Positions 42,063 through 50,897 of a stretch of DNA of 64,000 bases are shown piece by piece. The position numbers and the translations under genes are program-made. Within the stretch, counting starts at the first letter, position 1. Every line of letters begins with the position of its first letter. The stretch lies in assembly GCA_964607025.1 (NCBI GenBank), contig CAZSIL010000003.1, forward strand, positions 23,500 to 87,499. Direction: 5' to 3'. The notes beneath the pieces were generated by a model that made no database searches, had not been told where the DNA came from, and was given only the letters and a program-made list of their open reading frames with translations. The DNA comes from SIG565 sp964607025. GTDB lineage: Bacteria > Bacillota > Clostridia > Oscillospirales > Acutalibacteraceae.

Positions 42063-43652
42063 ATGGAAGAAAATACAGTTAAACAAGAATTAAATAACGA
42101 AGAAACCGTGATAGAAAATTCTTGCTGTGATTTCCCGGAAGAAGAGCCCTTCGAACTCGATAAAAGAGATATTATTTTTTCTGTATCCGCCGCCGTTTCC
42201 TGTATTCTTATGGTAATATTCGGTTTGTTTAGAAATTTCGCTTTGGGCTTTACGCTATCTTCCCTATTACTTATATCAGTATTGGGTATATATTTTCGTG
42301 ATGGTAAAAGCACGCGCGTAACTACTGTAGTTTGCGGCGCATTGGCCGCGGCCGGCACTGTAACCTTTATAACCACATCCAATGGCAGTATTCGTTTTTT
42401 TATGGCAGTGGAAATACTTTTACTATGTCTTGTATTGTTTGATTCACTTGTTAACCACAAAATAGGCGGTGGCACTGTATTGAGGATTTTGGGTGCTGCA
42501 AAATCCACTATGCTTAATTTGCCTATATCGGTTAAATCCTTTCTTTCAAAAAAAGACGGAAATCAAAACACACTGGGTAAAATACTTGTAGGTGTGCTTT
42601 GTGCCCTACCTGCACTTTTTGTAATAGTTCCTCTACTTGCTTCATCCGATACTGCATTCAGCGGAATGATGGATACACTTGTGCGTAATTCAATTCCTAC
42701 CGCTGCCAAAACCATACTTGGTTTGATATTCGCAGCATTTGTTATTTCTTATGGACTTTCACTAAAAAAAGATAGACTAAGAGATATAAAAGCACTTGAA
42801 AAACGCGAAATAGAAAGTATATATATAATTTCTTTCCTTTCAGCAGTTTCACTCGCATACTTACTATATTTATTTTCCCAGCTTGCTTATTTTTTCAGTG
42901 CTTTTGCCGCAATTCTACCGGAAGGATACGAATTTACCTTATCAGGATATGCAAGGCGTGGATTTTTCGAGCTTTGCGCCATCGCTGTTATAAACTTTAT
43001 AATAGTGCTGTCAAGCGTACTGTTATCATCAAAAAACGGATCTCCCCACGCCGCCGTAAATGCTCTTTGTACCTTTATTTCCGTTTTTACACTTCTTATA
43101 AGTGCAACCGCCATATCAAAAATGGTGCTATATATAGACTCGTTCGGTATGACGGTGTTACGGCTTACTACCAGTTCGTTTATGGTGTTTTTGGGTATTG
43201 TATTTACAAGTTTATTGCTTCGTATTTATATACCTAAAATCAAGGTAATAAAAACCGCTTTGTTCACCGCTGCGGCAGTATTACTTATTTTAGGCACAGT
43301 TAACGTAAACGCCGTTGCCGCAAAATATAACTACAACCGTTATATTGACAACACCCTATCCATTGACGTAAATGCCATGGCTGATTTAGGAGATGAAGGT
43401 GTACCTTATATTGTAAAACTTGCTAAAAGCGATAATTATGATATAAGATATAACGCTCAACGGTATTTAGTAGACTTCTACACCGAAGAATACTTCGACT
43501 GCAGCGAAGAAGAACTGAAAAACGGTTTATCAAGGAAGGAACTTAAATCTAACAAAAAGTATAAAGGAATTGAAAATTTCAGTGTTCCTAAATACAAAGC
43601 GTATCAAGCGCTATATGAGTATATGGAAAACAACCCGAAATTCCCAAAATGA
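42063..43652 (+). CDS. DUF4173/DUF4153-like multi-pass membrane protein
   Basis: 529 aa with about 11-12 hydrophobic helices and acidic N-terminal residues (1-35). A soluble C-terminal part (about 425-529) carries IDVNAMADLGDEGVPYIVKLAKSDNYDIRYNAQRY, resembling a short alpha-repeat. This is the DUF4153/DUF4173 layout; function unknown. It begins 2 bp after the HTH gene and ends in a terminator. Confidence 0.8.
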   Translation: MEENTVKQELNNEETVIENSCCDFPEEEPFELDKRDIIFSVSAAVSCILMVIFGLFRNFALGFTLSSLLLISVLGIYFRDGKSTRVTTVVCGALAAAGTVTFITTSNGSIRFFMAVEILLLCLVLFDSLVNHKIGGGTVLRILGAAKSTMLNLPISVKSFLSKKDGNQNTLGKILVGVLCALPALFVIVPLLASSDTAFSGMMDTLVRNSIPTAAKTILGLIFAAFVISYGLSLKKDRLRDIKALEKREIESIYIISFLSAVSLAYLLYLFSQLAYFFSAFAAILPEGYEFTLSGYARRGFFELCAIAVINFIIVLSSVLLSSKNGSPHAAVNALCTFISVFTLLISATAISKMVLYIDSFGMTVLRLTTSSFMVFLGIVFTSLLLRIYIPKIKVIKTALFTAAAVLLILGTVNVNAVAAKYNYNRYIDNTLSIDVNAMADLGDEGVPYIVKLAKSDNYDIRYNAQRYLVDFYTEEYFDCSEEELKNGLSRKELKSNKKYKGIENFSVPKYKAYQALYEYMENNPKFPK

Positions 43653-43677
43653 AAAAGGACTCGAAAGAGTCCTTTTT
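43652..43677. terminator. Terminator between the DUF4173 and FAD-protein genes
   Basis: AAAAAGGACTC/GAGTCCTTTTT with a GAAA loop, suitable for both strands. Confidence 0.85.
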
Positions 43678-43678
43678 A

Positions 43679-45055
43679 TTATGCTTCTATATTGTAAATA
43701 CGGTCAGCTACGTAAAGTCCCATAGCACCGCTTTGTGAGAGTCCGCGCGTTATACCCGAGCCATCTCCTATTAAATACATTCCGTCCATAACCGCAAAAT
43801 CGCCGTTGTGTACGGGCTTGATTGAATAGTACTTATTCTCACAGCCGTAAAGCAACGTATCATCATTTGCACATCCCGGGGCTACCTTATCGAGTGCGTA
43901 TATTGTCTCAATTATATTGGTAAGCGCGCGGTACGGCATAACTATAGATAAATCGCCCGCAAATGCCTTAAGCGTCGGCACAACGCTGTTGGCTGATAAG
44001 CGATGGTCGTTTGTTCTGCGTCCCCTTACCAAATCGCCGAAACGCTGAACTATGATATTACCTTCACCCGCAAAGTTCATATTGCGCGCAATATTTATTG
44101 CATATTCCGTGGGTTTTGTAAAGTCGCCCGCAAAATGAATCGATGACAAAATTGCAAAGTTGCAGTTGTCGGTTTTTTTATCTTTTTGCGCAAATGAGTG
44201 GCCGTTTGCGGTTATAACACCCTCATTATTTTCCGCCGATACAAGACCGCCCTGATTAAAGCAAAACATACGTGTTCTGTCTTCAAATGTTTTGGTACGG
44301 TAGAGTATCTTCGGCTCATAAATTTTCTCGGAAAACTCGCGCCATATAGCATCCTTCATTTCAACGCGGACACCGATATCAACCGAGTTTGCCTCAATTT
44401 TTATACCGAATTTATTACATATACCGGAAACAAAATTTGCGCCGCTGCGACCCGTTGCGATAATAACGTTTTTGCCGCCGATTTCCTTGTCAATACCTTT
44501 TCTCTTTGTGAATACGGTATAGCCGTCATCACTTTTTTCGATATCAAGACACTCGGTTAAATCGGTAAGCTCAACACCGTTATCCCTCAACCACTCGATT
44601 AAATTCATCATTGTTGAATAGTTTTTATCGGTGCCTAAATGCCTTACGTTCATATCAAGTAATCGCAAATTGTTTTGTAAACACTTGAGTTTGAGTTCTT
44701 CGTTAGATTTGTAAAGCTCAGGGTAATCATCCGAAAAAGCGCGCAAGATATCATCTACGGCATTTATATATTTCATCGCCGTAATTTCGCCGAGTTCATC
44801 GCCCATAGTACCGCCGTATGCGGTTCCGAGATTAAACTTACCGTCCGAAAATGCGCCGGCACCCGCGTATCCGCTTGTGATACTGCAAACGTTACAATGG
44901 ATACACTTTTTATTATGCCCAGCAGGACAGTGGCGCTTATCCAGAGTAAAGCCCTTTTCAATTATTATTATTTTTGCGTCAGGTGAATTCTGTTTTGCGC
45001 GGTAAGCCGCCATAAGACCGCCTATACCGCCGCCGATAATAACTATATCGTACAT
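43679..45055 (-). CDS. FAD-dependent oxidoreductase with cysteine cluster
   Basis: About 458 aa. The N-terminal FAD-binding GGGIGGLMAAYRA is followed by an acidic strand end (IIIIEKG). A Cys cluster at about 42-58 (CPAGHNKKCIHCNVCS) and GAGAFSDGKFNLG are hallmarks of a family of uncharacterised FAD proteins in Clostridia and archaea. A C-terminal GDGSGITRGLSQSGAMG closes the FAD site. The substrate is unknown. Start at ATG 45055 (AAAGGAG 5 bases before). It lies 80 bp behind rpmB. Confidence 0.88.
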   Translation of the reverse strand: MYDIVIIGGGIGGLMAAYRAKQNSPDAKIIIIEKGFTLDKRHCPAGHNKKCIHCNVCSITSGYAGAGAFSDGKFNLGTAYGGTMGDELGEITAMKYINAVDDILRAFSDDYPELYKSNEELKLKCLQNNLRLLDMNVRHLGTDKNYSTMMNLIEWLRDNGVELTDLTECLDIEKSDDGYTVFTKRKGIDKEIGGKNVIIATGRSGANFVSGICNKFGIKIEANSVDIGVRVEMKDAIWREFSEKIYEPKILYRTKTFEDRTRMFCFNQGGLVSAENNEGVITANGHSFAQKDKKTDNCNFAILSSIHFAGDFTKPTEYAINIARNMNFAGEGNIIVQRFGDLVRGRRTNDHRLSANSVVPTLKAFAGDLSIVMPYRALTNIIETIYALDKVAPGCANDDTLLYGCENKYYSIKPVHNGDFAVMDGMYLIGDGSGITRGLSQSGAMGLYVADRIYNIEA

Positions 45056-45077
45056 AAAAATCTCCTTTACAGTTAGA

Positions 45078-45107
45078 AAGCGGTGTGCCAAAACGAACAC
45101 ACCGCTT
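45078..45107 (-). terminator. Hairpin between rpmB and the FAD gene (weak terminator or attenuator)
   Basis: AAGCGGTGTG/CACACCGCTT with a 10-base loop. The following T-run is short (TTTCT), so read-through into the FAD gene is likely. Confidence 0.6.
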
Positions 45108-45136
45108 CAATTAACCTGATTTAAGATTAAACCCAA

Positions 45137-45325
45137 TTAGATAGCACGGGTAACCTTGCCTGAACGTAAACAACGGGTGCAGGCATTTACACGACACGGT
45201 GTACCGTTTACGATTGCCTTAACTTTTTTAACGTTGGGTTGCCATGTTCTGTTAGAACGTCTGTGTGAGTGAGAAACCTTAATTCCGAAAGTAACCTGTT
45301 TGTTGCAGAAATCACATTTTGCCAT
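45137..45325 (-). CDS. rpmB: 50S ribosomal protein L28
   Basis: 62 aa from the ATG at 45325 with AAGGAGGTG upstream. Zinc-binding form: CDFC near the N-terminus and CTRC near the end. KVSHSHRRSNRTWQPNVKK is the family signature. The promoter is at 45361-45389. Confidence 0.97.
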   Translation of the reverse strand: MAKCDFCNKQVTFGIKVSHSHRRSNRTWQPNVKKVKAIVNGTPCRVNACTRCLRSGKVTRAI

Positions 45326-45360
45326 AGTCTGCACCTCCTTAATTAGCATTAGCAAAGGAT

Positions 45361-45389
45361 ATAATACCACAAACATTTTGATAATGCAA
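45361..45389 (-). promoter_or_regulatory. rpmB promoter
   Basis: Minus-strand -35 TTGCAT (45384-45389), 17-bp spacer, -10 TATTAT (45361-45366). Confidence 0.7.
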
Positions 45390-45416
45390 GTATTTTTTTA
45401 TTTTTTTCGAAAAGAA

Positions 45417-45444
45417 TTGCAAATTATATTTTTAGTGGTATAAT
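45417..45444 (+). promoter_or_regulatory. Promoter of the HAD-MFS-dCMP deaminase run
   Basis: -35 TTGCAA (45417-45422), 16-bp spacer, -10 TATAAT (45439-45444), about 17 bases before the ribosome site. Confidence 0.65.
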
Positions 45445-45467
45445 TACATAAGATTTGAGGTGTTTTT

Positions 45468-46127
45468 ATGATAAAAGCAGTTATATTCGATTTGGATGGT
45501 ACTCTTGTTAATTCACTGGAGGATTTAGCAACAGCGAGTAACCACGCGCTGTCTTGTTTTGGGTTTCCGACACACGAAACCGAGAGATACAAATACTTTG
45601 TGGGTAACGGTATGCCCAATTTGATTTACCGCATTTTGCCCGAAAAAAACCGCGATGAAGAAACTCACAAAAAGGTTTTGGCTGAATTTTTAAAATATTA
45701 TAAACTACACTCAAACGATAAGACCTATGTATATAGCGGTATAAAAGAGCTTATTACAGAACTCAAAAAGAAAGGCATCAAGGTTGCAGTTGTTACAAAC
45801 AAGGCAGACGGCCCTGCAAACGAAGTTGTAAATAACACTTTACCTGATACCTTTGATTTGGTTTTCGGTCAACGCCCCGAAATCCCCACCAAACCCGACC
45901 CCACGCTTACACTTATGGCTATGAAAAAATTAGGTGTTACACCCACCGAATGTGTTTTTATCGGCGACTCGGGTATGGATGTTAAAACAGGTGTTAATAG
46001 CGGCGCTTTGCCCGTTGGTGTTTTATGGGGTTTTCGTTCGGCTGATGAACTGCTCGAAAACGGCGCAAAGCATCTTATAAATACGCCGCTTGAATTGTTG
46101 GAAATTGTCGAAAAATCAAATGGATAA
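45468..46127 (+). CDS. HAD hydrolase, phosphoglycolate phosphatase-like
   Basis: 219 aa cytoplasmic phosphatase. HAD motif I is FDLDGTLVNS (8-17), motif II VVTNKADGP, motif III TKPDPTLTLMAM with its Lys, motif IV VFIGDSGMD. The cap domain is of the beta-phosphoglucomutase/Gph class. The substrate could be phosphoglycolate or another small phosphate ester. GAGGTG precedes the ATG. Confidence 0.9.
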   Translation: MIKAVIFDLDGTLVNSLEDLATASNHALSCFGFPTHETERYKYFVGNGMPNLIYRILPEKNRDEETHKKVLAEFLKYYKLHSNDKTYVYSGIKELITELKKKGIKVAVVTNKADGPANEVVNNTLPDTFDLVFGQRPEIPTKPDPTLTLMAMKKLGVTPTECVFIGDSGMDVKTGVNSGALPVGVLWGFRSADELLENGAKHLINTPLELLEIVEKSNG

Positions 46128-47313
46128 GTATTTTAGAACGCGTGTTGCCTGCTACATAGGATATTTTGTTCAAGCGATAATCAATAACTTCTTGCCGCTG
46201 CTTTTCGTAACCTTTAACACCGATTATAATTTATCCTACGATAAAATCGGAACGCTTATAGTTATAAACTTTTGCGTACAAATAGCGGTTGATTTATGCT
46301 CAATAAAAATTATCCCCTGGCTTACCTACCGCGGTGCCACACTTGCGGCGCACATACTTGCCGCTGTGGGACTGATAGCGCTCTCGGTTTTGCCGAAAAT
46401 AATGGCAAACACGTATCTCGCGATTATCATATCTATTATTCTTTACGCTACGGGCAGTGGACTGATTGAAGTTATCATTAGCCCGTTAATCGAATATCTG
46501 CCGGGCAAAAAAAGTGCCGCGCGTATGAGTTTTTTGCACTCTTTTTACTGTTGGGGACAGGTTTTAACTGTACTTTTAACAACAGTTTTGTTTGCGGTTT
46601 TTGGCAGAGAAAACTGGAGCAAAGTTGCAGCCCTTTGGGCGATAATTCCGACTGTTAATTTCTTCATATTTTTAGGTGCGCCTATTGTGGTACCAGAAAG
46701 TGAGCAAAAAGGCGGCATCAGAGATAAAGTGTTTACAGAGCCCTTTTTCTATATGTTATTTATTCTGATGCTATCAGCGGGAGCGAGTGAAATCTCGGTT
46801 TCGCAGTGGGCATCCACCTTCGCAGAGCAGGGCTTAGGACTCGAAAAAGCGGTTGGTGATTTAGCAGGTCCCTGCGCGTTTGCGGTGCTTATGGGTGTAG
46901 GACGTTTGCTTTACGGTATTTTCGGCAAAAAAATAAACATAAATATCTTAATGCTTCTTTGCGCCGTACTTTGCCTTATTTGTTATCTTGGCATAGCATT
47001 TATTCCAAGCGCTTTTGGTTGCGTTGTTTTTTGCGCGGTATGCGGCTTATCGGTTAGTATTATGTGGCCCGGTGCTTTCAGTATGGCGTCAGCCCGTTTT
47101 GCAAACGGCGGTGCGCCGATGTTCGGCACACTTGCAGCAGCCGGAGACCTTGGGTGTTCGCTCGGTCCCTGGCTTGTGGGCATTGTATCAAGCGGTGCCA
47201 CTTTAAAGGACGGATTTTTAGCAGCATCGGTGTTCCCCGCCGTTATAATCACTATAACACTATGCTTCATTTTAAAATATAGTTGCATAAATAAGCAAAA
47301 TGTATTAAAATAA
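46120..47313 (+). CDS. MFS transporter
   Basis: About 397 aa with roughly 12 hydrophobic helices. The start is taken at ATG 46120, which overlaps the HAD stop, because MDKYFRTRVACYIGYFVQAI is the natural first helix; the ORF could extend 10 codons. PMFGTLAAAGDLGCSLGPWLVGIVS in the C-terminal half is typical of the sugar-transporter-like (Fsr/FucP-like) clade. The substrate cannot be read from the sequence. Confidence 0.87.
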   Translation: MDKYFRTRVACYIGYFVQAIINNFLPLLFVTFNTDYNLSYDKIGTLIVINFCVQIAVDLCSIKIIPWLTYRGATLAAHILAAVGLIALSVLPKIMANTYLAIIISIILYATGSGLIEVIISPLIEYLPGKKSAARMSFLHSFYCWGQVLTVLLTTVLFAVFGRENWSKVAALWAIIPTVNFFIFLGAPIVVPESEQKGGIRDKVFTEPFFYMLFILMLSAGASEISVSQWASTFAEQGLGLEKAVGDLAGPCAFAVLMGVGRLLYGIFGKKININILMLLCAVLCLICYLGIAFIPSAFGCVVFCAVCGLSVSIMWPGAFSMASARFANGGAPMFGTLAAAGDLGCSLGPWLVGIVSSGATLKDGFLAASVFPAVIITITLCFILKYSCINKQNVLK

Positions 47314-47340
47314 AGAAAATAATAGTTTGGGGTGATTTTT

Positions 47341-47820
47341 CTGAAAAGGGAAACATACTTATCCTGGGATGAATACTTTATGGGCATTGCGCTTTTATCA
47401 TCACAGCGCAGTAAGGACCCATCAACTCAGGTTGGCGCCTGCATTGTAAGTGAAGATAATAAGATTATGTCGGTTGGCTATAACGGTATGCCGCGTTTTT
47501 GTAGTGATGACCTTTTCCCTTGGGACCGTGAAGGTGATGCGCTTAACACTAAATATATGTTTGTATGCCACGCAGAACTCAACGCCATTTTAAACTACGG
47601 TGGCGGCTCACTTAAAAATAGTAAAGTGTATACAACGCTTTTTCCCTGTAACGAGTGCGCGAAGGCGCTTATCCAAGCGGGTGTAAAGGAAGTTATTTAT
47701 ATGTGCGATAAATATGCCACCACCGATTCAACCAAAGCCGCCAAAAAAATGTTCGATACCGCGCACGTTACATACCGCGAATACGAACAGACCAAAAATA
47801 CAGTTGAATTAAAGCTTTAA
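47341..47820 (+). CDS. Deoxycytidylate deaminase (ComEB-like)
   Basis: Deaminates dCMP to dUMP for thymidylate synthesis; about 160 aa. Zinc site: CHAELNAIL and FPCNECAK, with Glu of HAE as catalytic acid. The frame is open from a GTG at 47332, but the ribosome site GGGGTGA (47329-47335) covers that GTG; the next possible start with correct spacing is CTG at 47341 (LKRETYLSWDEYFMG). I give the CTG start. Function is certain, the start is not. Confidence 0.93.
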   Translation: MKRETYLSWDEYFMGIALLSSQRSKDPSTQVGACIVSEDNKIMSVGYNGMPRFCSDDLFPWDREGDALNTKYMFVCHAELNAILNYGGGSLKNSKVYTTLFPCNECAKALIQAGVKEVIYMCDKYATTDSTKAAKKMFDTAHVTYREYEQTKNTVELKL

Positions 47821-47861
47821 CCCTACTATTTCCAACAAGTTTTTCGCCAATTAAATTTTCT

Positions 47862-47888
47862 AAGCCATCGGCAATATGCCGATGGCTT
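47862..47888 (+). terminator. Terminator after the dCMP deaminase gene
   Basis: AAGCCATCGGC/GCCGATGGCTT with a 5-base loop, then TTCTCTTTT. The rest of 47821-47991 is AT-rich with nothing else recognisable. Confidence 0.75.
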
Positions 47889-47991
47889 TCTCTTTTATCA
47901 TAGTAATATTATCATTTATAACTCTATTGGACACCCAAGTGTAGTATATCATTGTAATAACAACAGAATCTAAATTTTACGCTAAAACTTC

Positions 47992-48717
47992 CTACATAAA
48001 TTGCTGATATGCATCGAGCACTTCATTTGGATTTCCGAGCATTTTTATTCTTCCGTCATGCAGCCACAAAACCTGCGTACAAAGCTGACGCAAAGTGCTG
48101 ATGCTATGCGAAACTATAAGCACAGTTCGGTTTTCATCGGAAATAAGCTCCTTCATTTTTTTAGAACTTTTCTTTTTGAAATGCTCATCGCCGACACTTA
48201 ATATTTCATCAATCAATATGATATCAGTTTCCAAAAATGCTGTTATTGAAAATGCCAGTTTTGAGTACATACCTTTCGAGTATGTTTTAACCGGCTTATC
48301 AATAAATGCGCCCAACTCAGAAAATTCTATAATGCTTGGGATTTTTTCACGAATCTGCTGTTCGGTGAACCCCAAAAGCAAACCATTAATCAGGATATTT
48401 TCCCTACCGCTGAGATTTTTCTGAAATCCGACACCGAGCGATAATAACGACACGCTACGCCCGCCTAGGTCTATCGTTCCGCTATCCGGAGAGAAGATTC
48501 CTCCTACGGTGTTTAATAACGTGGATTTTCCACTACCGTTTTTACCGACAATGCCTAAAATCTCACCTTGCGGAACATCTATGGAAATATCCTTCAACGC
48601 ATGAAATGTGTTTTTCTCTTGCTTTTTACCACGAAGGAGCATACGCTTAATCGAATAAGCGCCGATTTCTTTATAGCTTACATTTAAATTTTCAATATGT
48701 ATTGCTGTGTTTTTCAT
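47992..48717 (-). CDS. Polysaccharide/teichoic-acid export ABC ATPase (TagH/Wzt-like)
   Basis: About 241 aa from the ATG at 48717 (AAAGGTG upstream). Walker A GIVGKNGSGKSTLL, Q-loop region LGVGFQ, the exporter-type signature KTYSKGMYSKLAFS, Walker B IILIDE and H-loop VSHS. Unlike TagH it has no C-terminal extracellular extension, and unlike some Wzt it has no carbohydrate-binding tail. Partner of the permease just upstream. No polysaccharide-synthesis genes are in this window. Confidence 0.88.
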   Translation of the reverse strand: MKNTAIHIENLNVSYKEIGAYSIKRMLLRGKKQEKNTFHALKDISIDVPQGEILGIVGKNGSGKSTLLNTVGGIFSPDSGTIDLGGRSVSLLSLGVGFQKNLSGRENILINGLLLGFTEQQIREKIPSIIEFSELGAFIDKPVKTYSKGMYSKLAFSITAFLETDIILIDEILSVGDEHFKKKSSKKMKELISDENRTVLIVSHSISTLRQLCTQVLWLHDGRIKMLGNPNEVLDAYQQFM

Positions 48718-48719
48718 AG

Positions 48720-49502
48720 CTAAAGCACCTTTACATAATTGTTTTCGTTTTTTTGTATAATCAAGATACCGCATATAGACAATGCGATACCTACGACGGT
48801 CCATAAGCCAAGCCACAAAAAATTAGGTGCCGTTCCGTAAAGCAACGTGTTGCGCGCATCATTTAGATACATAGCAATAGGATTGATACGTAATAACCAA
48901 TACCCCGTAGTTGCCGCCAGTCGATCAGCCAAATTGTAGAAAACGCCTGATGTATAAAAAACAACTCGCAATCCAATTTTTGTTATATTTGAGAGATCTT
49001 CGATATACACACCAAAATGCAAGAAATTAATGCACATACCAAATGTGAAAATCAAAAAGGAAATTAAAACAGGAATGAACCAAAGAGTTTGTAATGTAAG
49101 CGGAACCTTATACAATATCATAAGCAACGCCACGATAACAAAATTAATAAACGTCTTAAAGCCATTGACCAGCATTTTTACAAGAACAAGCACATACTTA
49201 GGCAAATACACCTTAGAAACTATCGGCTTATTGCTACGAACAAGTTTTACACTTACGGTAAGCATCTTGTTGAAAAATTCCCAAACCGTTATACCTATAA
49301 ATATAAAGGCGGTCAAATACGCCACCTTACTACTAGAAAAAATTGAAAATATAAATGCGTATATACCCATAAAACATAGGGGTTCTAAAATCCACCAAAG
49401 CCAATTAAGGTAGGAACCAGCAACCTCTGAGCGCAGTTCTGATTTTGCGGCATAGACAATATATGAAGCATATTTTTTTACATCAGAAAAAAAACTATTC
49501 AT
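48720..49502 (-). CDS. Polysaccharide/teichoic-acid export ABC permease (TagG/Wzm-like)
   Basis: About 260 aa ABC-2 permease with six helices. SYLNWLWWILEPLCFMGIYAFIF and the INPIAMYLNDARNTLLYG block are typical of Wzm/TagG exporters moving undecaprenyl-linked glycans. The start is ATG 49502 with AGGAG 6 bases before. First gene of the pair; the ATPase follows 2 bp later. Confidence 0.88.
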   Translation of the reverse strand: MNSFFSDVKKYASYIVYAAKSELRSEVAGSYLNWLWWILEPLCFMGIYAFIFSIFSSSKVAYLTAFIFIGITVWEFFNKMLTVSVKLVRSNKPIVSKVYLPKYVLVLVKMLVNGFKTFINFVIVALLMILYKVPLTLQTLWFIPVLISFLIFTFGMCINFLHFGVYIEDLSNITKIGLRVVFYTSGVFYNLADRLAATTGYWLLRINPIAMYLNDARNTLLYGTAPNFLWLGLWTVVGIALSICGILIIQKNENNYVKVL

Positions 49503-49881
49503 TTTCAACTCCTAAATCTAAATTTTAACATTTTGAAGCACAATGGTCAGCCAAAAAACGCCGTTTATTGATGATTATAAAGCCAAGGTGCCGACCGAAA
49601 AATGCATTAATTTTAATAACGCGCAAGCGGAAGTTGCAGCATAGAAAGTAGGAAGGTTTATTTTTGCGATAAGAATCATCAAAAATTTGCTAACACATCT
49701 ACTTGTTTTTAACATACACGATTTTCTTGTTAGAATATTTAAAATTTAAATATCTCATCTATATTGTTATTTGCTATAATTATACATAAAAATCAATAAT
49801 AAGTCAATGATATTCTACGAAACGCAGAATTGGTGAACTTGTATATTTGTTATAACATATCCTTACACAAAATTTAAATAA
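49503..49881 (-). promoter_or_regulatory. Long AT-rich upstream region of the export pair, with promoter
   Basis: No gene was found. On the minus strand -35 TTGACT (49802-49807), 18-bp spacer, -10 TATAAT (49778-49783) would give a leader of about 270 nt. A nearer, weaker candidate is CTGACC with TAAAAT about 20 bases before the ribosome site. TTGATGATT (49568-49576) and AATCATCAA (49674-49682) are inverted repeats 97 bp apart. Confidence 0.5.
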
Positions 49882-49913
49882 AAACCTTGATAAGCGGTTG
49901 CTTATCAAGGTTT
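49882..49913 (-). terminator. gpsA terminator
   Basis: 14-bp stem AAACCTTGATAAGC/GCTTATCAAGGTTT with a 4-base loop, followed on the minus strand by TTTATTT. It ends the DUF177-to-gpsA run. Confidence 0.88.
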
Positions 49914-49914
49914 A

Positions 49915-50895
49915 CTATTCCGCCCTTTGCGGACGGTTCATAAGATATGTAACCGTTTCTCTGACATCCTTTTTCTTATACAGTACTTTATAACATTCCT
50001 GTAAAATCGGCATTTCAACAGAGTACTTTTCACAAAGCATATGCGCATTTTTTGCTGCATAATATCCCTCAACCGTACCTACTGTTTCGAGCGCTTCCCT
50101 AACATCCATACCGCCGCCGACAAGCGTACCAAAACGGTTATTTCGGCTGTGCTCCGACATACATGTAACCACCAAATCGCCAACACCCGTAAGACCTGAA
50201 AATGTCTCGGCATTAGCACCCATTGAAACACCGAGCCGCGTCATTTCAGCAAGACCGCGGGTAATGAGCGCCGCGCGGGTATTATCCCCTAGTTTAAGTC
50301 CGTTACAAAAGCCAACGCATATAGCGATAACATTTTTTAGCGCACCGCCTATTTCAGAGCCGATAACATCGGTGTTTGTGTAGATACGCATATTACTGCC
50401 CGACATTAAGTGTTGCACCTTTTCTGCAGCAGATATGTCGCTGGACGCTGCAACAATAGAAGTCGGCAATTTTCTTGCCACCTCTTCGGCATGGGACGGA
50501 CCTGTTAATATAACCAATTTTTTATCGGGTAATTCTTGATTAATTACATCTGACAAACAAAGCAGAGTGCCTTCTTCAAAGCCCTTAGCAACGTTTACTA
50601 TGATTCCCGTATTCTTTATCTGCCTTAATTTCGCCGCCGTTTGTCTGACGACCACCGACGGTACCGCAATTACGGTGATATCACTGTTTTCTGTTACTGA
50701 TAAATCGGTTGTTATTCCGATGCTTTCGGGTAAATATATATCTTTCAAAAGACGCTCGTTAGTGCGTTTTTCTTTTAAAAGGTCAACTTCTGTTTCAAAG
50801 GGCGACCATAAATTTACAGTATGACCGTTATTGTAGCACAAAAGTGCCAATGCCATACCCCAGCCGCCGGCCCCTAAAATTGTTATCTTTGCCAT
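49915..50895 (-). CDS. gpsA: Glycerol-3-phosphate dehydrogenase [NAD(P)+]
   Basis: Reduces dihydroxyacetone phosphate to sn-glycerol 3-phosphate for phospholipids. 326 aa. GAGGWGMALA is the nucleotide-binding motif; GPSHAEEVARKLPTSIV and the catalytic Lys in GALKNVIAICVGFC are typical. It directly follows plsY, the next enzyme of the pathway. Confidence 0.97.
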   Translation of the reverse strand: MAKITILGAGGWGMALALLCYNNGHTVNLWSPFETEVDLLKEKRTNERLLKDIYLPESIGITTDLSVTENSDITVIAVPSVVVRQTAAKLRQIKNTGIIVNVAKGFEEGTLLCLSDVINQELPDKKLVILTGPSHAEEVARKLPTSIVAASSDISAAEKVQHLMSGSNMRIYTNTDVIGSEIGGALKNVIAICVGFCNGLKLGDNTRAALITRGLAEMTRLGVSMGANAETFSGLTGVGDLVVTCMSEHSRNNRFGTLVGGGMDVREALETVGTVEGYYAAKNAHMLCEKYSVEMPILQECYKVLYKKKDVRETVTYLMNRPQRAE

Positions 50896-50897
50896 AA

